From the NCBI RefSeq assembly GCF_022201045.2, contig NC_068564.1, positions 22,349,001-22,413,000 on the forward strand: a stretch of 64,000 bases of DNA, written 5' to 3'. Every line of letters starts with the position of its first letter. The first letter of the stretch is position 1. The notes under the pieces were generated by a model that saw only the letters and a list, made by a program, of their open reading frames with translations, was not told where the DNA came from and searched no databases. Of this stretch, positions 1 to 13,000 are shown in pieces. Position numbers and translations under genes: made by a program. The stretch is from Citrus sinensis (Eukaryota > Streptophyta > Magnoliopsida > Sapindales > Rutaceae).

Positions 1-1323
1 ATTTAAACAGTGTGCTCAATAAGTGAAATGTCTAAATGGAACGGTTGTTTTGGATTGTCCTACTAGGTGGAATTCCACCTATTTAATGTTGATGACTGCG
101 TTGAAGTTTCAAGCAGCATTTGATAGAATGGTAGAGGTGAATAAACCGTATGAGGCATATTTTCTCGAGAAAGAAAATAACGTTAAAAGGGTGGGCCCGC
201 TTGGACCTGAGGATTGGGAGAGTGCATGGCGAATTGTGAAGTTTTTGAAGGTATTTTATGATGCCACATTGTTATTTTCTGCTTCTTTGAGTGTGACTTC
301 TAATCTTTGTTATGATACCATTGGCTTAATTGAGAGCTCATTGACTGCATTAGAGGGAAGTAGAGATCCTTGAGTGGTGGCTATGGCTTATCAAATGAGG
401 GAAAATTTGATAAATATTGGGAGTCTTTAGGGAAGATGAATAAAATGTTGATTGTTGCCTCTATTCTTGATCCACGAGCTAAAATGGACTTTGCCAAACA
501 TATTTTTGAGATCATTTTTGCCAATGATGGTTGGAAAGTTGAAGAAATGACCAAAGCAGTGAAAGATTTGTTGAATGAGCTTTATGATGCATATAGTGCA
601 ATGTGCTCTAGTTCCACACCATCGATGTGTAGTGAGAGTGTTCCTAGCAGCAGCTATGGTGGTACAAGTTATTCTCCTTATTTTACAACTGAAATTGGTT
701 TGCCGGAGGGTCCTAGTGGTGATGGTGATGACATTTTCTGAGTTTCTCGCCCTTTCTTTGGGTATGCTTAGAAAGTGTTTGTTCAGAATGAGGGCAAGGG
801 AGTAGTATCTGAGGTGGAACGATATTTGAGTGACCCAGTTGATGATCCAAGCAATCTTAAGCTCAATGTTTTACTTTGGTGGAAGGTTAATGGATCAAAG
901 TATCCAATATTAGAGAAAATTGCAAGGGATGTCCTCGTTGTTCCTGTTTCCACAGTGGCATCTGAATCTGCCTTTAGCACAGGGCGTCACGTCATTGAAG
1001 AATATCAGAGTTCTTTGACCCCTTGTATGGTTGAGGCATTGATATGTATCGAAAATTGGTTACAAGCTAAACTTTTTGCTAATCCTGTCTACAACCTTCA
1101 GGAAGATATTAAAGAGCAGATATTCCATATGGAGCTACAAGAAGGTAATATTTTTCTCATACTTTATAAAGTTAAGATGTATTATAACTTTATAAATAGC
1201 ATCTACATGTACTTAAGTTACTTACTAATTTCATTTTTTTTTTCACATTTTAAAGAGTTTGTAAGATCACAAGCTTCAACGGTGGAAACAGTGAGCGCTG
1301 ATATGGGTGTTATGGATATTTGA
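1..1323 (+). pseudogene. hAT-family transposase, 3' part, frame-broken
   Basis: This is the C-terminal half of a plant hAT (Ac/RICESLEEPER-type) transposase; the 5' half lies outside the window. Three consecutive open stretches (23-373, 370-741, 775-1323) carry consecutive family segments. The first has a motif resembling LDCPTRWNSTYLML. The second has the KFDKYW and LIVASILDPRAK region. The third is the hAT C-terminal dimerisation domain (VVPVSTVASESAFSTG followed by ENWLQ). The stretches are in different frames, with stops at about 371-373 and 739-741 and at least two small indels, so it cannot make one transposase as it stands. A possible intron with GT-AG borders (about 1144-1255) lies before the last 20 or so codons. 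hAT transposases cut and paste elements that have short terminal inverted repeats and make 8-bp target duplications. Confidence 0.85.
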
Positions 1324-2850
1324 AAGGTAATTCTTAATATATATTATTATTTATAATTTCATATTATATGTTTAGGTTGTAATTTACACTATAATAATAG
1401 ACAATAGTTGTTATAGTTTTAATTTATAATTGTTTCATTTATTTTAGACACATTGAAATTGTTGGAATGGTATTACCTAGGAATTAGGATTATTATTAAA
1501 TTTACTTGATGATGAATGCCATGAAATAAGCCACAATTGACTTAATTTTTTTTCTTATATTTAATCAAGTACACATATGAATTGGGCATTTGTGTTTGTG
1601 TTTAATGTCCCTTTATTTGTAATGTGGCTTAAAGAAAGTATTTAAACAATTATCTATTATTTTTTCAATTTTTCCCTAGGGGATATATGCTTCAATTCTT
1701 CAACTTGGAGTAGAAGAAATTGAAGTTAAAAGTTGTCAAAGTGCTTGCGAGGAACGGTGGAGTCGTGGAGGAAGTTGATCTAGATTTACATTTAAACTTT
1801 GTTGTGTTTTGGATTTTGGAACTTTGTCATTTGTGTTTTGGAAAATGGAAACTATTTAATTATGTTTAATTTTGTGTTCTAAAGATTAATGTTTAGATTT
1901 TAGAATTGGACATTGCGCTTTGGATGGAGACTATTAAATTTAAACTTTGTGTTAATTTTAATTTTATGCTTTGTGTTAATTTTTAATTTTGAATCATTTG
2001 AATTTAATTCTATAGTAGTTTTCTTTTTTTGTTGGTTGAAATGAATGAGGGAGGATAAGGAAGGTGGGAAAGAAATGTCTTAGTTAGCAAGGTGACAAGA
2101 GTGGAAGAGAAACATCCTTGTTTTGTAAAGGACATGCACATTCATGTTGTTATTGCCAGAATGAAAATGAATCAATCCCTTACGTTTGCTGTGTTTGTCT
2201 TTTGGATTAGATAAAGTGTATGCAAATTGCAAAGTGTATGTAAATTTTCTTTTAAACGGCTGTATCTCCACTTCTCCAGAGATCCCCATGGCAAAAAGCC
2301 AAAAAGAATAAAAAAAATAGAAAAAAAATGTTTCCTTATCAAGTATCAACGTGTGGCCCCATGACAAAATTAATGTGGATTCCAGTCCACTGATTGAGTT
2401 TTGCCATTTGGTAGAGGGTTTTTTTTTTGTGATTTATTATATTTTAATATTAGATTTAATGGGTTTTATCTTTTACTATTAGACATTAAGAGTTTAAGAC
2501 TTATTATTGTGCCACATAGCAAGTTGTTAAGGTTTTCTTTGAATTTTGAACAAACATGACCATAGGATAAGATTAAATTTTGTAAAAAATAATTTATTTT
2601 TTGATTGTGAAAAACTTTTGGACAGGAGAAATTCTAGCGTGATGTTTTAGGTCTTCATAATCTAATATGAAACCACCAACAAATAATATTTTAACATATG
2701 TACATAATTTCTAAATTTATAAGTTATTTTATTAAAAGTCATACAATTTCTTTTTCCTCCCTTTCACTCTCTTCCCTCTAATTAAAGATAATTAATGGAG
2801 TAACTCAATTAAAGTTACGTTTGATCCCCAATTGCCAAATTGCCAAATTA
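1324..2850. other. AT-rich non-coding stretch downstream of the hAT transposase
   Basis: No gene is supported here. The segment 1680-1860 is probably the 3' untranslated and subterminal part of the hAT element, because it directly follows the transposase and is less AT-rich. The rest is AT-rich without recognisable coding signal; the short antisense open frame near 2080-2367 has no family features. Confidence 0.4.
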
Positions 2851-2854
2851 ATTA

Positions 2855-3177
2855 ATTTTAACCCGAATTGACCCGAATTGATCCGAATAACCCGAATTTA
2901 ATCCGAACCCGAATTAACCCGAATCCGATCCGATTACACCCGACCCGAATTAACTCGGTTTCATCCGAATAACCCGAATTTAATCCGAACCCGACTTAAC
3001 CCGCATCCGATCCGATCCGAACTCCACCCGACTTTTTAACCCGATCCGATCCGATCCGAATTAAATTCGGATCGGATTGGATCGGATCGGGTTTTAAGTT
3101 CGGGTGGAGTTCGGATTGATTTTTATCCAACCCGAAACCCGATCGGGTTGATCCGAACTCGATTTTGCCCACCCCTA
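2855..3177. repeat. CCGAAT/CCGAT-rich palindromic array ending in a hAT-like terminus
   Basis: The segment is built of degenerate CCGAA(T) and CCGAT units. From about 3013 to 3119 it folds back on itself: the left arm (CCGAACTCCACCCG, then AACCCGATCCGATCC) is mirrored on the right (GGATCGGATCGGGTT, then CGGGTGGAGTTCGG), with one extra 5-bp unit on the right. It ends in TTTGCCCACCCCTA, whose reverse complement TAGGGGTGGGCAAA resembles the terminal inverted repeats of plant hAT elements. This may be the right end of the element that carries the transposase at 1-1323, but no matching left end or 8-bp duplication is in view. Confidence 0.55.
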
Positions 3178-3179
3178 GC

Positions 3180-5128
3180 CATAGCCTATGAGATACAATT
3201 CCCTTGGGTTTTCCAAAACTGATAATTTGGTAAATACCTTAGGATGCCTCTTCTTTACTATCGGGTAAATAAAAAGACTTATTATTCAATTAATCCTTGA
3301 ACATATTGAGCAATGCTTATCAAGCTAGAGTGCAAAACGTCTCCCTTTTGCGGGTAAGGTGACTGTTGCGAAATCTGTAATACATGTTCTTCCCATCTTT
3401 TTTATGCAAACTACTAAAATCCCTATCAGCATACATCAGAAAATTGACCAAGTTTGTTGAAGCTTTATCTGGGGTGGCATTGCTGGAAAAAAAGGTCCAT
3501 CTCATTAATTGGAACACGCTGTGCAACCGAAAACTTACAAAGGTCTTAGGTTCAAGAATCTTAACCATATGAACAATGATTTATTAATGAAGATTAGTTG
3601 GAGTACGGTCTATTCTCCAAATACTTTCTAGATCCGGGTTATCTCGACTAAGTATGGTGTTGATTCCCATAACATTCCTATTGAGTTGTCTATTAAATAT
3701 GGCTCTTATTTATAGAAAGCACTTGGAGGTGTTTGGAAGCATGTTTTAAGTGGGATTCGTTGGTCAGTGGGCAATGGTAGAACTACTAGATTTTGGCTTG
3801 ATATTTGGCTTGATGATTCCCATAACCTAGCAAACTACTCTACTTTGTCCATTCCTCAGGAAATGGTGAAAAGGTCAGTGGCTGAATTTATGGACTCTAA
3901 AGGGACATGGTTGTAGCATTTGTTTGCTCACTTTCTCTTTAATCACGTGAGTCTTAAAATCGTTACCACTATGCCTCCAAGGATTAATGGGGATGCTGAT
4001 CAAATGTATTGGGTTCTGTCAAGATCAGATACTTTCACAGTGAAATCTGCCTATATGTTTGTGGCTCCATCTGTGCCTAGTGAAAACACTCACATTTGGA
4101 ATATCATTTGGAGGTGGAAGAGTACCCAAAGGGTTTGTACCTTTATGTGGCTAATTGTTCATAATAGACTGAAGACCCATTGGGAACTTTATAGAAGACA
4201 TATTGTTGACGTACGGAATGAATTGCTTGAGATGTGGACACGATGTGGAGGATGCTTTGCATGCTCTACGTGATTTCTTATTTGTAAAAAGGGTATGGGA
4301 GGCTTTGGTTCCATAAAGCTTTCAACTTGCTTTTTTCTCCATGCATGTATGTGATTGGCTTCTGGGCAACATACAAAATGCTTGGCACATTGATCACCAT
4401 TTGGATTGGTCATATATATTCGACTGGCGACTTCGAAATTATGATATTGGAGGAATAAATTCATTCGTGATACTATCTCTAGTGGCACGACCAATATGGT
4501 GCAAGATATTCTCAACCATTGTGAATAAATTCAAAAGGTAAACCCGATATTACTACACAAAGTTTCGGATAAAATCGAGACTTGGCTCTAGTGGCAATCT
4601 CCTTCCTATCCATGGTTTAAGCTTAATACGGACAGGGCTTTGAAGAGATCGGGATTGCCAACACTGGAGGTCATGTTCATGATTATTGCAATACCTTTTG
4701 TGGAGGTTTCAACATTAACTTTGGTCGCTGCTCTAACTTAGAAACAAAATTATGGGGGTTGTTTCATGGCCTTAAAATGGCTTGGGAGAAAGGATTTCGA
4801 AAGCTACAGATTGAAGTGGACAATCTTTGTGTGATTCAACTCTTAATTCACTTGACTCATACTATAAATGCTTATTCTTCTCTATTGGGAGGTGTTAAAG
4901 ATTTTTTGAACAGCGACCGGCAGATTATCTTGAGACACAACTACTGGAGCCAAATTTTGCAGCTGATTATCTTGCTAATCTTGCTGTAACAATGGCTTTA
5001 GGTTTACAATATTTTCAGACGCCACCAGTGGGACTTAATTTTTGGTTGTACCATGATTGTATAGGGATTGCGCACCCTCATTTGATTCTGCCTTAGCCTT
5101 TTGTTAGGCTTCCTTTTTCTATTAAAAA
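3180..5128 (+). mobile_element. LINE (non-LTR retrotransposon) ORF2 3' half, degenerate
   Basis: Translated segments, broken by many stops and frameshifts, follow the order of a plant L1-type LINE. First come the C-terminal reverse transcriptase/thumb region (about 3200-3600, NLGKYLRMPL-like then AKSVIHVLPIFF) and a connector (about 3720-3900, GIRWSVGNGRTTRFWLDIW). A zinc-binding RVT domain follows (about 3990-4200, DTFTVKSAYMF, WRWKSTQRVCTFMWL), then an RNase H-like domain (about 4600-4985, FKLNTDRALK and FRKLQIEVDN). The element ends in an A-run at about 5123-5130, as expected for a LINE tail. The reverse transcriptase catalytic core is missing upstream, so this copy is 5'-truncated or interrupted by the adjacent hAT end. 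It is not functional. Confidence 0.85.
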
Positions 5129-5484
5129 AAAGGCCTTAAAGTTTTAGTTGAAAAGTTAACGATAAAAATTTTAAGTGGTAACACTATTCCCTTTAAAAGC
5201 AAGATAAACAAGCATTTTTAACTCTTGTAACTTCATCAAATAGATAGTTACAATATCTATTATCCGTTTTTAAAACAAAGGAACGGCACTATCATAATTA
5301 TTTTTATATATTAAAAAATTACATATTGTGGTATATTGTATTCACAATAAATTTTATTGCCTTCTCAATAGAAATTTATTGAAATAAATTCTATCAGCAA
5401 TTTATATAATACAAATGTATGTACTCTATAATCTTGGAAAGTATGAATTTGAAAAATTGGTAAGCTATGTGTTGGAATGTATGA

Positions 5485-7085
5485 ATTCACTTATTGCGGG
5501 TATTATTTGTAGGTTATGGGCGGGTTTTTTTTTATTTCAAATTGAAACTCATTGAGGATTGTGGTGGGTTTGGTATTAAGAAAAAAGCCGTCAGATTCCT
5601 ACGCAGATATGGGCTGAACGCATTCTTTATTTTAATTATTTATATTTATAATTTTAATCATAAAAATTTAATCACAAATATATGTAAGTTAAAGTTCTTA
5701 ATTCCTAAACTTAACATATCTCACTATATATATATATATATATATACTCACACACACGCATACACAATAAGCTTTTAATAACTACAAAATTTTAGAATCA
5801 AGCTTAATATTATTGATATTTTATTTTAATTGATTGATTTTGTTTGTTTTACTAACCCAATAATTGCTTACAAAAGTTGGGTTTTTATTTGTTTATTAAT
5901 TGTTAACAATAGTTGTATAAGATTTACTTGTTAATATTGTTGATAATACTTGTATATTAATTAAAAGATGGAGTATGACATTGATATTAGTTATGATCAT
6001 TTGCCTAAATGGAAATATTATATTATTTGTTTTAATCATTTAATGTTGAAATTTTAATTTTCTATTTATGTTAATAAAATATAGAATTGAGTACTATATG
6101 TAGATTTTTAAGGTTGTTGTCATAAATTTATTGTCTGAATTATGAAATTTAATTTTTTATGTGTTATTAATAGTAGTTTTTAATATTTTATTTTAAAACC
6201 CACAAAAAGTTTGCTATGTGTTGCGGATGGGTTTGATAATATTAAAAACCACAATATGCAGTTTTTTTTTTTATCTCTCCGCCACTTTTGTTTTGATATA
6301 TGTACATCTAATCATCATAAAGTTTGGATATGTTCATTGCACCACTTTTATTTCTAAACTTGTATCAATCAATCACCTTGATACAGAAAAATAATCATTT
6401 TATCATTAAATGAATTAAAAAACTATTTTATTCTACAAAATTTTGAAAAATAAAAATTATAATTACAAGAATACCCTTGAATTTATTAAAACAAATAAAT
6501 CTCAAGATCCAAGACGTTAATTTTTTTATAATTATAATTTCATTGAAAAATTATCATGTTAATTTTTTGTAATAATAATTTCATTTAATTTATATAGTGA
6601 AGTTTTTTAATAAGGAAGTTTACAATAATTATAGTGAGCAAGGAGCTTTTCTCTTCATGTTAATTTTTATTAAACTTTCCTATACTTAATTTAATTACAA
6701 AAATTAAATGAAATTATAAATACAAAAACTTAACATGATTATTTTTTAATGGAGTTATAATTATAAAAAATTAGAAACTTAGATTTTGATATTTGTTTAT
6801 TTTATTAAATTTAGCGGTATTCTTGTAATTATAATTTTTTTATTTTTCAAAATTTTGTAGAAAAAAATTGTCTTTTGATTCATTTAGGGGTAAAATAGAC
6901 ACTTTTTTAGTATCAAAGTGGTTGATTGATTTAAGAAAAAAATTGTGTAAAGAACATGTTAAAATTTTGTGGTAGTTAGATGTAATTCGACAAAACAAAA
7001 ATAGTGTAGAGATAATTTTTCTTTTAAAAAATAAAAATCTGTTGCAATTGCTGGCAGATTTGCTAATTTAATTTTTTTACGAGTG
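5485..7085. repeat. hAT-like repeat, copy 1 (split by a foldback element)
   Basis: The parts 5485-6270 and 7015-7085 together are collinear with the repeat at 7109-8136. Both share GGGTTRYGGGCRGG-type ends, TTTTAATTATTTATATTT, a CTCACTATA block followed by CACA-rich sequence, TTGATTGATTTTGTTTG and AAAAGATGGA blocks, and a final CCACAAAAAGT. Similarity is diverged, roughly three quarters by eye. A TA microsatellite (about 5724-5745) followed by CA repeats lies inside. No coding capacity is seen. The outer ends of this copy look eroded. Confidence 0.6.
6271..7014. mobile_element. Foldback MITE with arms of about 300 bp, nested in hAT-like copy 1
   Basis: The left end begins TTATCTCTCCGCCACTTTTG and the right end, read in reverse complement, begins TTATCTCTACACTATTTTTG. 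The complementarity continues inward for roughly 300 bp per arm (for example the TTTGTTTTG, ACATCTAA, CAATCAAC and TACAAAATTTTGAAAA blocks). The inner region (about 6545-6720) is also partly self-complementary. There is no open frame. The flanks are T-runs, so a target duplication cannot be defined. The flanking sequence resumes collinearly with copy 2 of the hAT-like repeat, which lacks this insert. Confidence 0.65.
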
Positions 7086-7108
7086 TGAGTATGATAATCT
7101 ATTATTGT

Positions 7109-8136
7109 TAGGGACGACAAAACTACCTACCAACCCACAAACCTTCCCAAATTCCCGACAAAAATCCACCCACTGTGGGTAATTTTGTGGGTTGCGGGCA
7201 GGTTTTGTATTTTAAATTTAAACCTATTGCGAGTTGTGGGTGGGTTTCATATTAAGAAAAAAAATCCATCAGATACCAGCGTGGTTATCTGCCAACCTAC
7301 ATTTTTTATTTTAATTATTTATATTTTTTATTTAGATCATAAAAATTACATTAAAAAATTTAATCATAAATATATGTAAATTAAAGTTCCTAATCTTAAA
7401 CCTGATGTTTCTAATTTCTAAACCTAACCTATCTCACTATAGCATATACATACACACAAACACAATAAGCTTTCAATAAGTAGAAATTTTATAATTTTCA
7501 ATTTTAATATCACTGTTATTTTATTTTAATTTGATTGATTTTGTTTGTTTTGCTTGAATGACTTAATGATTGCTTACTAAAATTGGATTTTTATTTGTTT
7601 AATTAATTGATGACGGTGGTTGTATAAAAATTTACTTGCTAATATTGTCAATACTTGATAACGTTTGTATATTGATTAAAAGATGGAATAAAGTATTGAT
7701 ACTAGTGATGATGATTTGCCTATGATAGAAATATTTTTATGTTAGATTAATATATTTTTTATAGTTCTTTTAATCTTAAAATTTTAATTTCTTATTTACA
7801 TTGATAAAATTTAGAATTGAGTATTCTATATGTTTTTTTAGGCTATTGTTATAAATTTACGGTTTGAATTATATAATTGAAGTTTTTATATGTTATTAAA
7901 AGTATTTGTTAATATTTGTGATTTTAAATAAAAAAAAATCCACAAAAAGTCCATTGTAGGTTGCGACTTACAAGTAAATTTGGTAATTTTTAAAACATAC
8001 AGCGGGTTTTTTTTTAAAAAAATAAAAACCCACTACGGGTTGCGCATAAATTTAGTAATTTGAAAATTTTATGTGTAGATTTGTTAATGGACAAACCCGC
8101 AGCGGGTTATATCCATTATCATCCTTAACTGATACC
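7109..8136. mobile_element. hAT-like non-autonomous repeat, copy 2
   Basis: It starts with TAGGGACGACAA and ends with TTATCATCCTTA, an imperfect 12-bp terminal inverted repeat of the hAT type. Subterminal GCGGGTT/AACCCGC motifs occur at both sides (for example GTGGGTTGCGGGCAGG near 7188 and AAACCCGCAGCGGGTT near 8093). No open frame is present and no clear 8-bp target duplication is preserved. It lies a few hundred bases upstream of the lipase gene, so it may border or overlap the distal promoter. Confidence 0.5.
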
Positions 8137-8451
8137 AATAGGTACGTCCATTTTGGTCTTCTTAGAGAAAAGGAAAATATTAAAAAAAATAAAAATTAGT
8201 AAAATAAAAAATAAAATAAAAAGAAATTCGAAATTTATTTAACAGTAAACTGTCCGTGCATAATGCCGTTAAATTTCTACCAAGGAGCTGTAGCCACTTG
8301 TCTCCCACATCTTTCTCAAAGCTTCTTTTCTTCTCCAATTACGTGCGATAACACGCAGACGCGCGCGCCACTGACACTTGTTCTAAAATGTTTTAATTTA
8401 TTTTATTGCACCACACAACTGCTGCAACTGTCACTTCACTCCACTTTACTA

Positions 8452-10013
8452 ATGGCTTCCCTTCAAGATCACAGCATGAAGTTACAAGTCTGTCCCAGTT
8501 ACCTACCCTCTTTGCCCAGGTTTCACCAGCTTCAGTGTCTCAACTTCCCTCAGAAACCATTTTCTGGGAAAGTTAAGTTGGTCTTCCCTTGCCCAGAAAG
8601 CTATAAAACCAAAGGGGATAAGGTTTACTCGGTTTGCTGTTTTTGCAAAACAAAGGATGCTGAGATTGATAAGGTTGAAGATAAAGAACAAGATGAAAGG
8701 CCACCGTTTGATATTAATCTTGCTGTTATTCTTGCTGGGTTTGCATTTGAGGCTTACACAACCCCTTCTGTAAGTAACTTTAACTTAATTTTTCTTTTAA
8801 TTTTTGTGCGCACGTGATTTATTTGATTTCTCTTTGTGATTAGGAGAGTGTTGGGAGAAAAGAAGTTGATGCTGCAGGTTGCAAGATTGTGTATCTCTCT
8901 GAGTATGTTGCCATTTTCACACTAGTCACAAGCTTATCATTTAGTTGATGCTGTTTTTTGTGTGTGCTCATACTTTGTGAATTGATACATAGAATGATAG
9001 AAGTGAACTCGGTGATGAACTAGGAAAGAGATCTTGATTTTGCAAAATCATTTAAAAATATAAATTTTGTTAATTTATGTGCAGGTCTTTTGTGCGTGAG
9101 ATATATGATGGCCAATTATTTATAAAGTTGAAGAAGGGTTTTCATCTACCTGCCATGGATCCTTGGGTAAGTTATTCTTCTTCAGCTTTGTTGGTATTTC
9201 TATTTGCTGTGATCAAAACCAGTTATTGAATATTGGTTCAATATTGCTATGAAATTTTTGTCTATACTGAAATGGAAAGTTACTTTCACAAGTTAGAAGT
9301 CACTCATTTGGTTTTTACATTTGTTTTAATATTACTCATACATGTTCCACTGGCTTTCAGGGAACAAGCGATCCTTATGTGATCATGGAATTAGATGGTC
9401 AGGTAGTCAAAAGTAATGTTAAATGGGGGTACGTGAGCTATAGTCATTCTCTATATTTGGCGGTCCCTTTAGTTTCTCTGGCTTTCCTTTGATGATGTTA
9501 AAGAAACTCAGAAATTTCTGATTACTTGTATATTCTGTTACATTGCTCGACTTTTGGCTGAACAAGATTAGAATTTTTTTTTTCTATATTGTTTAATAAT
9601 AAATAATGTAATTGAGCTGTTTGCAATCACTTTAATTTAACCATTCAGGCCATTCCCCTGAGTGGACAAGTAAAGTTACCTAAGTCCTGAGCGTAATGAT
9701 ATCCATCTTTATTCAAATTTATAGGGTACGCCTTCTGTCAATTTAAAGCCGAATTAGACTTGTATATATACTAATAACTGGATGATTGTAGGACGAAGGA
9801 GCCGACATGGAATGAAGACTTTACTATTAACATTAAGCTGCCTGCGACGAGAAGTCTTAAGGTCTACATGCTTCTCTTTGAATCACTTATCAATTTTGCA
9901 GTGTATATGTTCTTCATTCCACTATTTATTAATTCCTTATGTAGCTGTTATCTTGATATGTAATGATGGGTAATACAGAAACCACTGATGTTCAGACAAA
10001 TTCAGACACAGAC

Positions 10014-10067
<54 letters not shown>

Positions 10068-13000
10068 GAGTGTTATAAATTTGTTTGATTTTGCCACACT
10101 GAGATCACTTGTATAATACAGACCCTTGTTTCGAACTTTAAATTCTGTTATAATTCTGTAGGCTTCAGTCCTAGTCTAATTATTAATTTATTTTGAATTG
10201 TTATTTCATAAATTTCATAGCAACATTGCGTATTAATTTTGTTAACATGCTGTATCAAATGTTAGATTGCAGCTTGGGATGCCAACTTTGTTACTCCTCA
10301 TAAACGCATGGGCAACGCAGGCTTAAATCTGGAGAGCCTCTGTGATGGTGAGAATTCAATGAATCTCATGCATGGAGTTAATATTAAAATGATGAATCAT
10401 CATGGTTGCCTAGCTTTTAAGTTGCTGAATTATGCATCCATTATTGAGCAAGGTGTGGGTCTTCAAATAGTTATTAATGATCAAATAAAGTATGTGTTTT
10501 GTTAGGAGATTCACATGAAGTGCTGTTGGAGTTGGAAGGAATGGGGGGTGGTGGAACGTTACAGCTAGAGGTAAGTTGATCTGGTTAAAGAAAATTTCTA
10601 TGGTTGATCAGAAAGAATGTTTCTGTTACTTCTTTGTCAAGAGAATATATGTTTTCAAGGTTTAAGTTCACTCTGTGTGTCTGGAAATACTTGAAGGAGC
10701 TGTTCTATGCAAAGATGCTAGTCATTGCACAACAAAATACTTACAGATAAATATTTCATTTCTTCAGAAACTGGTACCTCAATGCATAATCTTTCAAAGG
10801 AGATTCTTATTGATCTGAAACGTAAACTTAATTCTGGGATACTGGTCTCCTTGATAAATGAAGATGTTAAGATACATATTAGAGCTCTATTTGCTTGGGT
10901 TTTCATTCTGCAGAGGCTGGTATTAGGTTGCAGACTGGTTATCCATAACTTCTTTCTTCTTGTGGAAATTCTCAGTGTCTTGGCGTCACTAATTTACTTG
11001 TTTATTTTGGTGAACCAACAGAATTTTGTCAGCAAACCAGTTTTGTTTGGTATATGCTCTCACATATATGTAAAATTGCTGAGTTTTCAGGTCAGTTATA
11101 AAAGTTTTGATGAAATTCAAGAGGAAAAGAAGTGGTGGAAGCTCCCCTTCGTGTCTGAATTTCTTAAGAAAAATGGTTTTGAGTCTGCTCTGAAGATGGT
11201 TGGTGGTTCTGAGGGTGTGTCAGCTCGTCAGTTTGTAGATTATGCTTTTGGGCAATTGAAATCATTCAATGATGCCTATATTTTGAAGGATCAGTCTTCA
11301 AGCAGTGGTGATCTTCAAATAGAAGGTGAAGAAAAATCTGAGAATGGTGCTGTTGTGTCAGATATGCCTTCTAAGATGGAGAGCAGTTCAGACATCTCTG
11401 TGAACAACACAGGCAGCAATGAAGAGAGCAATGTGGAAGAAATTTACACTCACAAAGCTGCTATGGATGAAGGAGATACCTCTGAAGTGATGGCACAAGT
11501 TACTGAAACTAAGAAATCTGATAAACAATTCTGGAAGAACTTTGCTGATATTGTCAATCAAAATGTTGTTCAGAAACTTGGTCTCCCTGTACCAGAAAAA
11601 TTAAAGTGGGATGCATTTGACTTGTTAAATAGAGCTGGCTTACAGTCACAGAAAATAGCAGAAGCAAACTATGTTGAATCAGGGCTGGCAACACCACAAG
11701 TTCAGGATGTTGATAATGATAAAGCAAGTGGCTCATCAACCAGTAATGCAATTCAGTCTGCACTTCCAGACATTAAGAAGGCGACAAAGGATTTATTAAA
11801 GCAAACTGATTCTGTTTTAGGAGCATTAATGGTTTTAACTACAGCTGTTTCTCAATTGAATAAGGATGAAACTAAAGGAGAATCTTCTTCCGAAGTAGAA
11901 GATGATGCTTCACGATATCTTCTGAGTGAGAAGTTACCTAGATCAATTGATGGTTCAATGTTGGATGAAAAGAAAGCGGAGGAGATGAAAGCACTCTTTT
12001 CTACTGCAGAAACTGCCATGGAGGCTTGGGCAATGCTTGCTTCTTCACTGGGTCATCCAAGTTTTATCAAGTCTGAATTTGAGAAAATTTGTTTCCTAGA
12101 TAATGAATCCACAGATACTCAGGTGATATATTATCTCATCGTTATCCTTTTTCTTTCATGGACTTCAACGCATAAAAATAAAATTAAAATTAAAAAAAGA
12201 TGTTTTAGAATAATCTATGTTGTAAAATGCCTCAATTTGAAGTTAGAGGATGAATCTACAGGTAGCAATTTGGCGTGATTCTGCATGGAGAAGATTGGTT
12301 GTTGCCTTTAGAGGGACAGAACAAGTATGATATTTTTCTTGTTTGACTTTGTGGAGTTGTGCTCATTAGCTTTCATTTTAAATTGATCATATAAATTGAT
12401 TTTCCAGACAAGCTGGAAGGACTTGCGAACCGATCTGATGCTAGCTCCAGTTGGGTATGGTCTGAAATATGGATTAGGATCCTCTTCTGATTTGAACTCT
12501 TTAGAAATTTTAAAGATCTTGTGCCACCTATTTTTTAGTACTAGTGTACAATTAGAATATTTTTATTTTTTAATTTATTAACCACCAATCATATGAGTTA
12601 ATTTTGCTCAGAATAGGTCAAATCATGAGAAGATCTTGATCCCTGAAATCTATCCACTTTCTGACTTGTATAGTGATTCTATTTTTTGGCATTTATTTTT
12701 ACAGTCAATGTATCTAATTGATTAGACCACTGTGCGTCTTGAAAATGGTTCTCAATTGATTTTCTGAGCACAAATTACCGTGCAAAGGTTGTCCATCAAT
12801 AATATGAGTTGCAATTCTGTTGTTACTAAAATAAAAGAAATGGACAGAATGCAGAGCAGAAATGAGCTTCCAGCTGAGCAATAAATCAAAAGTCAAGCAG
12901 CAGTTTACTGCAATCATTTTTCTTTTATCTCATTCTTTGTTATTTTTGCACTTACATATTCTTTTTTTATTCTTTTTTTCCTCCCTTTTAAACCCAATTA

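Noticed and set aside
2080..2367. A 95-codon minus-strand frame
   Set aside because: AT-rich sequence with low-complexity Phe/Tyr content, no motif and no splice context.
10725..11090. Upstream extension of the long lipase open frame
   Set aside because: It reads through an intron; the acceptor TTTTCAG at 11090 joins the C2 and middle regions in phase, as expected for the family.
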